Shown one piece after another: positions 25,611 through 33,176 of a DNA stretch of 64,000 nucleotides; position 1 is the first letter of the stretch, and each line of letters begins with the position of its first letter. The stretch spans positions 992,001-1,056,000 of the forward strand of contig CAWFMV010000019.1 of NCBI GenBank assembly GCA_963817015.1. Reading direction: 5' to 3'. This DNA comes from VAZQ01 sp963817015. GTDB lineage: Bacteria; Pseudomonadota; Alphaproteobacteria; Rhizobiales; Xanthobacteraceae. A program made the position numbers and the translations under genes. Below the pieces are notes generated by a model. It was not told where the DNA came from. It was given only the letters and a program-made list of their open reading frames with translations, and did no database searches.

Positions 25611-26101
25611 GATCCGAAGCCCCGAACGTTATTGAGAACGTGTCCGACGATGAAGAGGAACCAGCAGGCGACAGCGAGATACACGGTCACCACTTTGCGC
25701 GGAGTGTCGTATTCCGGGTTTTGCGCGTTCTTCCAGAAATACCAGTAGGCCGGAAGAAGAACCAAACCGATCGACGCGACGTGCTCCTTGAAATCAAAGA
25801 AGCCCTGCGTCTTCCAGAACTGGGCCTGCTCGATCGGAATGCGGATGTAGATCCTGTACTTGGTGTAGATATAGGAGCCCGCGATGAAGGTCAGCACCCA
25901 GAGGATGCAGATTGCGGCGGCATAGCCAGCAGCAGGCACTGCACGAAAGCGTGTCACGAATCCGGGCGGACCGGCCATTTGGCGCACCGGCATTGCACAG
26001 GACACTGCTTGGTGTGTCAGGGCTCCGATCAGCCCAACCGACAGGACCAAGTGCACCAGCAGCCAGATTGTCCAGAATGTGTTGACGGAAATGAGGTCCA
26101 T
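25607..26101 (-). CDS. Four-helix membrane protein with His residues in its helices
   Basis: A 164-residue integral membrane protein. Predicted helices lie near 9-33, 54-79, 105-122 and 137-160. His occurs within or at the ends of three of them (LLVHLVL, LTHQAV, FKEHVAS, IVGHVLNN), a pattern that could allow bis-His heme b binding as in small cytochrome-type proteins; this is inference. GGGAGACG precedes the ATG. First gene of the leftward four-gene set 24257-26101. No family recognised. Confidence 0.6.
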   Translation of the reverse strand: MDLISVNTFWTIWLLVHLVLSVGLIGALTHQAVSCAMPVRQMAGPPGFVTRFRAVPAAGYAAAICILWVLTFIAGSYIYTKYRIYIRIPIEQAQFWKTQGFFDFKEHVASIGLVLLPAYWYFWKNAQNPEYDTPRKVVTVYLAVACWFLFIVGHVLNNVRGFGS

Positions 26102-26315
26102 TCGTCTCCCCTTTGTTTCACCGCCATGGCGACCTGGCTCTGGCGGAGTGACCGATCTCTAGGCGCGGGTGGCTCTCAATCCTGCCCGATCGCTTGCCGG
26201 TCGTGGTGCGTTGCTTCCCTCTGCCTTCTTATTATTCTCAAACAATCGTAGCTGAGACGAATGCACCATGCAATTCCGCGCACCAGCGGGCATGATGCCG
26301 CAGGCAAGAATAGTT

Positions 26316-27281
26316 CTATTCTGGCTTGATGCCCGCCTTCGCGATGACGTCCCGCCATTTCACGATGTCCCCGCGAATTTGCGCGGCGAGCGCATCCGGC
26401 GCGCTGGAATCGGGAACCAGACCTTGCTGGGCCAATGCTTCCTTCATCTCAGCCGAGTTGAGGATGTCGAGGGTTTCCCGGTTGAGTTTGGCCGCGATCG
26501 CCGCGGGCAGGCCGGCGGGCCCGACCAGCGCGAACCACAGTGTCGCCTCGTAACCCTTGACGCCGGCCTCATCCATCGTGGGAAGGTCGGGCAGCGCATC
26601 CGAGCGCTTGCGGCCGGTGACCGCGAGCGCGCGCAGCTGGTTGGCGCGGATATTGGCCAGCGTCGGCGCGATGGTGGCGAACTGCATTTCCAGCCGGCCC
26701 GAGATCAGGTCGACCGCCGACTGAGCGCTGCTCTTGTAGGGCACGTGGGTGAGCTGGATGTCGGAGAGCGTGGCGAACAGCGCACCCGCGAGATGCGCGA
26801 GGCTCGCCGGGCCGGCCGAGCCGTAGTTGAGGGTGCCGGGCTTGGACTTGGCGAGCGCGACCAGCTCCTTGATGTCCTTGGCGGGCACGCCCGGATAGAG
26901 CACCAGCACATACGGCGAATTGGCGAGCATGCTGATCGGCGTGAAGTCCTTGAGCGGATCGTAGGGGAGCTTGCTCGAGAGGCTGACCGCGACTGCGTGC
27001 GTGCTCGAGGTCACGATGCCGATCGTGTAGCCGTCGGGCGCAGCTTTTGCGATTGCGTCGGCGCCGATATTGCCGCTCGCGCCGACGCGGTTGTCGATTA
27101 TGACCGGCTGGCCGAGCCGTTGCGACATCTTCTGGCCGAACACGCGCCCGATCACGTCGGAGGTGCTTGCCGGCGGAAACGGCGCGATCAGCCGGATCGG
27201 CTTCGTCGGCCAGGCGTCCTGCGCCTGCGCTGAGGTCATGATTGCCGTCACGGCAGCGAGCGCGAGCATAAGCCGGGTCAT
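26316..27281 (-). CDS. Bug-family (TctC-like) periplasmic solute receptor
   Basis: A 321-residue exported receptor of the tripartite tricarboxylate transporter type. Signal peptide to about TSAQAQ, then the family core WPTKPIRLIAPFPPASTSDV, GQPVIIDNRVGASGNIGADA, KAAPDGYTIGI, and SGRLEMQFATIAPTL with LRALAVTGRKRSDALPDLPT. No tctA/tctB partners are present. It lies 58 bp after the CMD gene at the end of the peptide-transport operon, so it may have joined that transcript. Ligand unknown. Confidence 0.9.
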   Translation of the reverse strand: MTRLMLALAAVTAIMTSAQAQDAWPTKPIRLIAPFPPASTSDVIGRVFGQKMSQRLGQPVIIDNRVGASGNIGADAIAKAAPDGYTIGIVTSSTHAVAVSLSSKLPYDPLKDFTPISMLANSPYVLVLYPGVPAKDIKELVALAKSKPGTLNYGSAGPASLAHLAGALFATLSDIQLTHVPYKSSAQSAVDLISGRLEMQFATIAPTLANIRANQLRALAVTGRKRSDALPDLPTMDEAGVKGYEATLWFALVGPAGLPAAIAAKLNRETLDILNSAEMKEALAQQGLVPDSSAPDALAAQIRGDIVKWRDVIAKAGIKPE

Positions 27282-27339
27282 TGTCTGGCCTCTCGTTGTT
27301 TCATCGCTTATTTGTTTCGTTCATCGGACCGGTTAACGC

Positions 27340-27867
27340 TCAGGTCTGCGGATCGATCTTGAGCGCCTGGCACATGCGGGTGTGCATGTTGTAGGTGCCG
27401 GTCAGCACGGTCAACTCGACAATCTGTCGCTCGTTGAAGTGGCTGCGCAGCGCCTCGAACACGTCATCGGGAACGTCCACGTCACGGGTCGAGGCGTCGG
27501 CGAAGGCGAGCGCCGCACGCTCGCGCGCATCAAAGAACGGGCTCGCGCGCCAGTCGGCGAGTGCGTCGCACTCGGCCTGCGTGAGCCCCTCGGGCAATGC
27601 CAAGAGCGGCACGTGCTGCTTGACCACATAGCTGCAGCGATTGAGATGGCCGACCCGGATGATCACGATCTCGCGCAACCTGCCGTCGAGGTCCACCTTC
27701 CAGCGCACCGCGTTGATCAGGTCGAGCCAGACTTCGGCGATCGCCGGCGTATGCAGCAGGAGCTTGTAGACGTTGATCACGGTGCCGCGCCGTCCGCTGC
27801 GGATCTTGGCGATGATCGGCTCAAGCTCGGGGTGCTGGTCGGGTTCGATCAGGGAGACGCGGGCCAT
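27340..27867 (-). CDS. Carboxymuconolactone decarboxylase-family protein
   Basis: A 175-residue AhpD/CMD-fold protein. The signature region is LREIVIIRVGHLNRCSYVVK, then QHVPLL: Cys78 and His85 are in place, but the second Cys of the C-x-x-C pair is Val81, so AhpD-type disulfide chemistry is not expected. The remainder (FFDARERAALAFADASTRDV, FNERQIVELTVLTGTYNMHT) is typical. It lies between the epimerase and Bug genes. Reaction unknown. Confidence 0.8.
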   Translation of the reverse strand: MARVSLIEPDQHPELEPIIAKIRSGRRGTVINVYKLLLHTPAIAEVWLDLINAVRWKVDLDGRLREIVIIRVGHLNRCSYVVKQHVPLLALPEGLTQAECDALADWRASPFFDARERAALAFADASTRDVDVPDDVFEALRSHFNERQIVELTVLTGTYNMHTRMCQALKIDPQT

Positions 27868-27953
27868 GCGGTTGGATTGCCTTCTGCAGGGAGGGGAGTG
27901 TAGCGGGAACGGCCAAGCCGTTCACACGATTATCAGCCCGGATTTCGCTGCGC

Positions 27954-29111
27954 TCAATCCGGGCTACGGGTCACCCGAAACCTTTCGACCGCCGCCTCGT
28001 CGATCTCGACGCCAAGGCCAGGTCCTGCGGGCAGCGCGACGTGGCCGTCGCGCAGCGCCAGCGGCAGCCGCACCAGATCATGCGCGAGATAGAAGTGCGT
28101 GAGGCTCACGCCCCAGTCGATCGCGGGGACCGCGCAGGCGAGATGAATGGCCGCCGCGCTGGCGAGGCTCGATTCCGCGATCTTGGCCGCGACATTGACC
28201 TTGAGGCGCAGCCGCTGGCAGAGCCTGGCGGCGTCGATCGCCGCGCTCAGCCCGCCGAGCTTGATCAGCTTGAGCGAGACGCCGCGCGCACCCGCGTGCG
28301 CATGCGCCTTGATATCGGCGAGCGCGTGAATACCCTCGTCGATCCCGATCGGCAGGCGGCTGCGCGCGAGCGCCTTGAGGCCAGCGAGATCGTGCGGCGG
28401 TAGCGGCTGCTCGAGAAAGAGGAGCTTGGCCTCGCGCGTGCGCTCGACATAGCGCTTGGCGTTCGCCAGCGTGAGCCCGCCATTGGCGTCGGCGCAGAGC
28501 GGCATCTTGGCGCCCAGCGCCTGACGGATCGCCAGCGCAGCCTCGATCTCCTTCTCGATCGGCTTCACGCCGATCTTGAGCTTGAACAGATGGAAGCCTT
28601 CGGCCCGCTTGGCGTGCGCTTCTTCGATGTCCTGATCCGGCGTCGGATTTCCCAGGAGCCACATCGGCCGCACCGCGCTGCGCCGCTCGCTGCCGATCAG
28701 ATCGATCACCCGCCGGTCGAGCACGCGGCCGGCGAGATCGAGCAGCGCCATCTCGACCGCCGAATGGGCGCCGGTGTTGCCGACCAGGGCGCGCGCCATG
28801 ATGCGCTTGAGGTCCGTGCGCGCGAGCGCATTCTGGCCGACGAGCAGCGGCGCCAGATGGTCGCGCACGGCCGCGATCAGCCCGCCGAGCGTATCGCCCG
28901 TCATGGTCGGCGCGGAGGCGGCCTCGCCGAAACCCACTGCGCCGCCTTTGGCCTCGATGCGGACCAGCACATTCTCCGCGGTCGCGATCGTGACGCCCGA
29001 CATGGTCATCGGCGCCTTGAGCGGCAGCGCGACCGGGATGGCGTCGACGCGGCGGATGATCAGCGGCCTGTGCTCGAGCTCCGCGCGGGCGCTTTGCGTT
29101 TTGGTGAGCAT
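27954..29111 (-). CDS. Enolase-superfamily enzyme, probable dipeptide epimerase
   Basis: A 385-residue member of the mandelate racemase/muconate lactonising group. The catalytic set is visible: K177 and K179 (FKLKIG), the metal ligands D208 (CADANGG), E234 (LEQPLPP) and D258 (IDEG), and the opposite-face Lys in KLIKLGG (281-284). This MLE-subgroup pattern covers L-Ala-D/L-Glu epimerases and cycloisomerases. Its place 2 bp after a peptide permease gene makes dipeptide epimerase the better guess, allowing use of murein-type dipeptides. Specificity is inference. Confidence 0.78.
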   Translation of the reverse strand: MLTKTQSARAELEHRPLIIRRVDAIPVALPLKAPMTMSGVTIATAENVLVRIEAKGGAVGFGEAASAPTMTGDTLGGLIAAVRDHLAPLLVGQNALARTDLKRIMARALVGNTGAHSAVEMALLDLAGRVLDRRVIDLIGSERRSAVRPMWLLGNPTPDQDIEEAHAKRAEGFHLFKLKIGVKPIEKEIEAALAIRQALGAKMPLCADANGGLTLANAKRYVERTREAKLLFLEQPLPPHDLAGLKALARSRLPIGIDEGIHALADIKAHAHAGARGVSLKLIKLGGLSAAIDAARLCQRLRLKVNVAAKIAESSLASAAAIHLACAVPAIDWGVSLTHFYLAHDLVRLPLALRDGHVALPAGPGLGVEIDEAAVERFRVTRSPD

Positions 29112-29113
29112 GC

Positions 29114-30013
29114 TCAGGTCTTGAAGCGCGGATCGAGATAGTCGCGCAGCGCGTCGCCGAACAGGTTGAAGGCGAACACCGCGAGGCTGATGGCGGCGCC
29201 CGGAAACAGGATCATCCAGGGCGCCTCGCGATAGAAGTCGGCGGCATTGCCCGAGAGCATGAGGCCCCAGGCCGGCGTCGGCTCGGTGACGCCGAGGCCG
29301 AGGAAGGAGAGCGAGGCCTCGAGCAGGATCGCCTGCGCGATGAAGGCGGTGAACATGATCAGGAACGGCGCCACCACATTGGGCGCCATGTGGCGGAAGA
29401 TGATGCGGCGGTCGGAATAGCCGGCCGCGCGCGCCGCATCGATATAGGGCATCACCCGGATCGTGAGCGCGGCCGCGCGCACCACGCGGCAGACCCGCGG
29501 GATGATCGGGATCGCGATCGCGACAATGAGATTGATGTCGATGCCGAATACGATCCCGGACCGCAGCGACGCCACCACCACCAGCGCCAGCACGATGATC
29601 GGGAAGGCCAGCAGGATGTCCATCACACGCTGGATCCAGGCGTCGATCTTGCCGCCGAAATAGGCCGACGCGATGCCCAGGATGGCGCCGATCACCGAGC
29701 CCAGGAACGAGGAGGTGAAGCCGATCACGAGCGCAGTGCGCGAGCCGAAGATGATGCGCGAAAGGATGTCGCGGCCATAGGCATCGGTGCCGAACCAGTG
29801 CGCGGCCGAGGGCGGGGTCAGGATGGCGCTGAAATCGATGTCGAGCGGGTCATTGGGGGCCACGAGATTGGAAAAGATGCCGGCGAACATCATCGCCACG
29901 ATGATCACGAAGCTCACTGCTCCAAGCGGCTGCTGCCGGCAGAACTCCATGACGGCGCTACGCGGGCGCGGGATCAGCGCCGTCGCGGGAGCGGATGGGG
30001 CGAGCGTGGTCAT
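29114..30013 (-). CDS. Peptide ABC transporter permease, DppC type
   Basis: A 299-residue inner-membrane permease with an N-terminal segment and the OppC/DppC core: FGTDAYGRDILSRIIFGSRT, then FAYFGGKID-type loop (ASAYFGGKIDAWIQRVMDIL) and the ATPase-contact EAA loop YIDAARAAGYSDRRIIFRHM. LEASLSFLGLGVTEPTPAWG is the standard C-terminal motif. It pairs with the DppB-type permease, from which it is separated by a 240-bp inverted-repeat element. Confidence 0.92.
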   Translation of the reverse strand: MTTLAPSAPATALIPRPRSAVMEFCRQQPLGAVSFVIIVAMMFAGIFSNLVAPNDPLDIDFSAILTPPSAAHWFGTDAYGRDILSRIIFGSRTALVIGFTSSFLGSVIGAILGIASAYFGGKIDAWIQRVMDILLAFPIIVLALVVVASLRSGIVFGIDINLIVAIAIPIIPRVCRVVRAAALTIRVMPYIDAARAAGYSDRRIIFRHMAPNVVAPFLIMFTAFIAQAILLEASLSFLGLGVTEPTPAWGLMLSGNAADFYREAPWMILFPGAAISLAVFAFNLFGDALRDYLDPRFKT

Positions 30014-30037
30014 GGCTTCCGAGCCCGCTGGTCGTGA

Positions 30038-30278
30038 GTTGCGAAGGTCCGTGCCACATCGTTCCCTCCCCCCTTGTGGGGGAGGGACAGGGAGAGGGGT
30101 GGCGGCAATGCGCTGCGCGCAATGCTATTCCTGCTAGGCGCGAGCTCAACACACATTGGCGCTGAAGATTGCGCTTGCCGGTCCTCGATCTGCAAATAGG
30201 TGCAGTGCCTGTTGTACCCCTCTCCCTGTCCCTCCCCCACAAGGGGGGAGGGAACCGTGTGGCGCGCACCTTCGCAAC
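30038..30278. repeat. Inverted-repeat element with 63-bp arms between two permease genes
   Basis: Left arm 30038-30100 begins GTTGCGAAGG and contains GTTCCCTCCCCCCTTGTGGG and GGAGGGACAGGGAGAGGGGT; right arm 30216-30278 is its inverse with only a few mismatches. The 115-bp centre has no ORF. It interrupts the dpp operon without polarity being evident. A REP/MITE-like element; the family is different from the GIY-YIG one. Confidence 0.85.
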
Positions 30279-30339
30279 CTATAGTCCGCGATACGCGGGA
30301 ATGAGTGGAGGTCGCAGCCAGTTTCGGAGAAGCCATCAT

Positions 30340-31293
30340 CTACGTATACCGGATGCGCGGATCGAACACCGCGTAGAGCAGGTCGACCACCAGATTGACC
30401 ACCACGTAGATCGCGGCGAGCAGCATCACCATGCCCTGGATCATGGTGAAGTCGCTGCGCGAGACGCTCTGCACGAACAGCTTGCCGATGCCGTTGAGAT
30501 TGAACACCTGCTCGGTGACCACGAGCCCGCCGATCAGGAACGCGAACTCGACGCCGATCACAGTGATCGCCGGCAGCAGCGCATTGCGCAGCGCGTGACG
30601 CGAGATCACCACCTTCTCGAACACGCCCTTGGCGCGAGCCGTGCGGATGTAGTCCTCGTTGAGCACCTCGAGCAGTGAGGAGCGGATCATGCGCGCGACC
30701 ACCGCACAGTAACGGTAGCCGACCGCGAGCGCCGGCCAGATCAGCTGGGTCAGATTGGCGACCGGATCGACATAGATCGGCGTGAAGGTGATCGGCGGCA
30801 GCCAGTTGAACAGGCCGAGCAGGAACATCGAGATCAGCATGCCGAACCAGAACGACGGGATCGACAGCCCGCCGATCGTCGCGATCCGCACCACATAGTC
30901 GACCCAGGTGCCGCGCATGAGGGCGGCGGTGGTGCCAAGTGGGATCGCGAGCAGCACGGCGAAGATGGTCGCCAGGATCGCCACCTCGAGCGACAGCTGC
31001 AGCCGAGTTCCGATCTCCTCGGTCACCGGGCGGTCGGTCCACATCGATTTGCCGAGATCGAGGGTGGCAAGGCCCACCATCCAGTCGGCGAACTGGTTCA
31101 GGAGTGGCTTGTCGAGCCCCAGCCGTTTGCGCTCGATCTCGATCGTCTCCTGCGTGACCGCGCCGCCGTCGCCGCGCAATTTCACTTCCACCACGTCGCC
31201 CGGCACCACCCGCAGCATAAAGAACACCAGCACCGCCACCCCGATCAGGGTCGGGATCATCATCAGGGTGCGGCTGATCGTGTAGCGGAGCAT
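30340..31293 (-). CDS. Peptide ABC transporter permease, DppB type
   Basis: A 317-residue permease starting MLRYTISRTLMMIPTLIGVA at 31293; the frame extends 35 codons upstream without support. The DppB signature is present: FFMLRVVPGDVVEVKLRGDG, GLDKPLLNQFADWMVGLATL, and the EAA loop YIRTARAKGVFEKVVISRHA followed by ALRNALLPAITVIG. Six membrane segments. It forms the channel with the DppC-type subunit. Confidence 0.92.
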   Translation of the reverse strand: MLRYTISRTLMMIPTLIGVAVLVFFMLRVVPGDVVEVKLRGDGGAVTQETIEIERKRLGLDKPLLNQFADWMVGLATLDLGKSMWTDRPVTEEIGTRLQLSLEVAILATIFAVLLAIPLGTTAALMRGTWVDYVVRIATIGGLSIPSFWFGMLISMFLLGLFNWLPPITFTPIYVDPVANLTQLIWPALAVGYRYCAVVARMIRSSLLEVLNEDYIRTARAKGVFEKVVISRHALRNALLPAITVIGVEFAFLIGGLVVTEQVFNLNGIGKLFVQSVSRSDFTMIQGMVMLLAAIYVVVNLVVDLLYAVFDPRIRYT

Positions 31294-31324
31294 GTCGGTC
31301 GAGCGCTGCTGGTCAGAAGCAGTT

Positions 31325-31543
31325 CTAGTCGCGATCGCGGCTCGGCGGGATTCCTTCGCCAAATCCCATCCGGGCTCGAGTTTGTCCGAATTCACCACCT
31401 CTTGAGTGGCCCAATGATGGGCTCAAGTCGGAAGCATCCGGCTTCGGCTGCAGAGAGGGACCGGACCGCAATTGCGGCTCGGTCGCGCCTTGCGAGCGCT
31501 TGGTCGAAAACAGTGTCAGCAAGCCTTGTCCAAGAATCTTCAT
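31325..31543 (-). CDS. Possible small ORF between transporter genes
   Basis: A 72-codon frame, MKILGQGLLTLFSTKRSQGA and onward, in the 273-bp gap between the binding protein and the DppB permease. AAAGGA precedes its ATG at good spacing, but the sequence is low in hydrophobic core residues and resembles nothing I know. It may simply be leader sequence. Confidence 0.2.
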   Translation of the reverse strand: MKILGQGLLTLFSTKRSQGATEPQLRSGPSLQPKPDASDLSPSLGHSRGGEFGQTRARMGFGEGIPPSRDRD

Positions 31544-31566
31544 TGTTGGATCCTTTGGGGGTCAGC

Positions 31567-33144
31567 TCACTGGTTCAGCCACACATCTTCGAGCTGGGCG
31601 CCGAGATTGTGGCTCGGCGACATCTTCCAGCCCATCACCACCTTATGGGATGGAACAATCCGATGCCACCACAACAGCGGCTGCTGATAGCCCTGCTCGA
31701 ACAGCCGCTTTTCGAAGGCGCGGATGAGCGCCTTGCGCTTCTCCGGATCGCGCTCGCGCACATGCTGGTCGTAGAGCTTGTCGAGCTCGGGATCCTTGGA
31801 TTTCGACATGTTCTGCGCCGACCCGGAGAGGAATTTCGCCAGCGCGAGCGTGGAGTCGTCCATGAACAGGTTGGAGAAGTCGATCGCCACGTCGAAGTTG
31901 CCACTGCTCATGGCCGCGATGTAGGGCGAGGTGTCCGACTGCTTGTGCTCGACCTGCACGCCGATCTGGCGCCACTGGTCGACCAGGAAGATACCCGCCG
32001 GCGTATACGGCATGGCGAGGTTGCGGTTCCAGAGCGTGAGCTTGAGGTTTGGCACGCCCGCTTCGGCCAGGAGCTTCTTGGCCTCGGCCCGCGCGGCGGC
32101 CATGTTGCGGGAGAAGCCCGGCAGCTTCTCGAGCTCGGCGTCGGGGGTCGCGAGCGGCGAGCCCGGCCGCAGCACGCCGCCGACCGAGCGCAAGGTGGAG
32201 ATGCGCGAGAGGCCCTGGCTGCCGCCCCAGCGGTCGATCGCCATCAGAAGCGCTTTTCGCACCCGCACATCGTCGAACGGCTTCCTCTCGGTGTTGAAGG
32301 AAACCAAGAGGTTGAGCGTCCAGCTCGATTCCTCGATGCGGATCTTGTCGCCCATCGCGGCGACCAGGCGGTCGCGCTCGGCCGGCGAGATGCCGCGGAA
32401 CTCGGCGAGCAGCTGCCCGCCCTGGATGGCATTGAGCATCGCGGCAGCCTGCAGCGTGAACACGCCCCTGAAGCCGTCGAGGTAGGGCAGGCCGGGCTTG
32501 AAATAGTTCTCATTGCGCTTGCCGGCGACGTGCCCGCCTTTGACATGCTCCACAAAAACATACGGCCCGGTGCCGTTGATCTTGGTCAGCGGTGCGCGCG
32601 GGTCGGCGGCGAGGTCCTTGGCGGAATAGATGCAATTCCAGGGCGAGGCGAAATGCTCGAGCATCGACGCATTGACCGCCTTCATCTTGAACACGACGGT
32701 GTTGGCGTCGGGCGTCTCGATCGTTCCGATGTCGGCGAAGGTCGCCTGGCGCGTGGACACGACGCCAGCCGGCGGATTGCGCAGCCGGTCATAGGTTGCC
32801 TTCACATCCGCGGAGGTGAGCGGCGTGCCGTCGTGGAATTTCACACCCGGATGCAGCTTGAAGGTATAGGTCATCAGGTCGGGCGCGGCCGTCCACGAGT
32901 CGGCGAGGTCGCCTTCGAGCTCGGGAAACTTGGACAGATTAAAGCGCAACAGCGTGTTGTAGAATGGTGAAGAGAAATGCAGCGTCGCGTAGGTGTCGCT
33001 GCCATGGCAATCGTAGTTCGGTGTCTCAGCGCTGATCGCGAACTGGAGCGTACCCCCTCGCTTGGGCTGTTGTGCTTGCGATGCCGTTGCGCCGGCGACG
33101 GTGAGTGCGAAAGCGCCGAGAAATCCGAGTATCGTCGTCTTCAT
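31567..33144 (-). CDS. Peptide ABC transporter substrate-binding protein, DppA/OppA type
   Basis: A 525-residue periplasmic binding protein of family 5. Signal peptide to about ATASQAQ. Family landmarks: LADSWTAAPDLMTYTFKLHP, GVKFHDGTPLTSADVKATYD, the long peptide-cleft region, and YTPAGIFLVDQWRQIGVQVE. AGGAG lies upstream. It is located between the fused ATPase gene and the permease genes of the same operon. Confidence 0.93.
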   Translation of the reverse strand: MKTTILGFLGAFALTVAGATASQAQQPKRGGTLQFAISAETPNYDCHGSDTYATLHFSSPFYNTLLRFNLSKFPELEGDLADSWTAAPDLMTYTFKLHPGVKFHDGTPLTSADVKATYDRLRNPPAGVVSTRQATFADIGTIETPDANTVVFKMKAVNASMLEHFASPWNCIYSAKDLAADPRAPLTKINGTGPYVFVEHVKGGHVAGKRNENYFKPGLPYLDGFRGVFTLQAAAMLNAIQGGQLLAEFRGISPAERDRLVAAMGDKIRIEESSWTLNLLVSFNTERKPFDDVRVRKALLMAIDRWGGSQGLSRISTLRSVGGVLRPGSPLATPDAELEKLPGFSRNMAAARAEAKKLLAEAGVPNLKLTLWNRNLAMPYTPAGIFLVDQWRQIGVQVEHKQSDTSPYIAAMSSGNFDVAIDFSNLFMDDSTLALAKFLSGSAQNMSKSKDPELDKLYDQHVRERDPEKRKALIRAFEKRLFEQGYQQPLLWWHRIVPSHKVVMGWKMSPSHNLGAQLEDVWLNQ

Positions 33145-33176
33145 GGCGTTTACTCCTGGCCTCTAACCTGTTGGCT

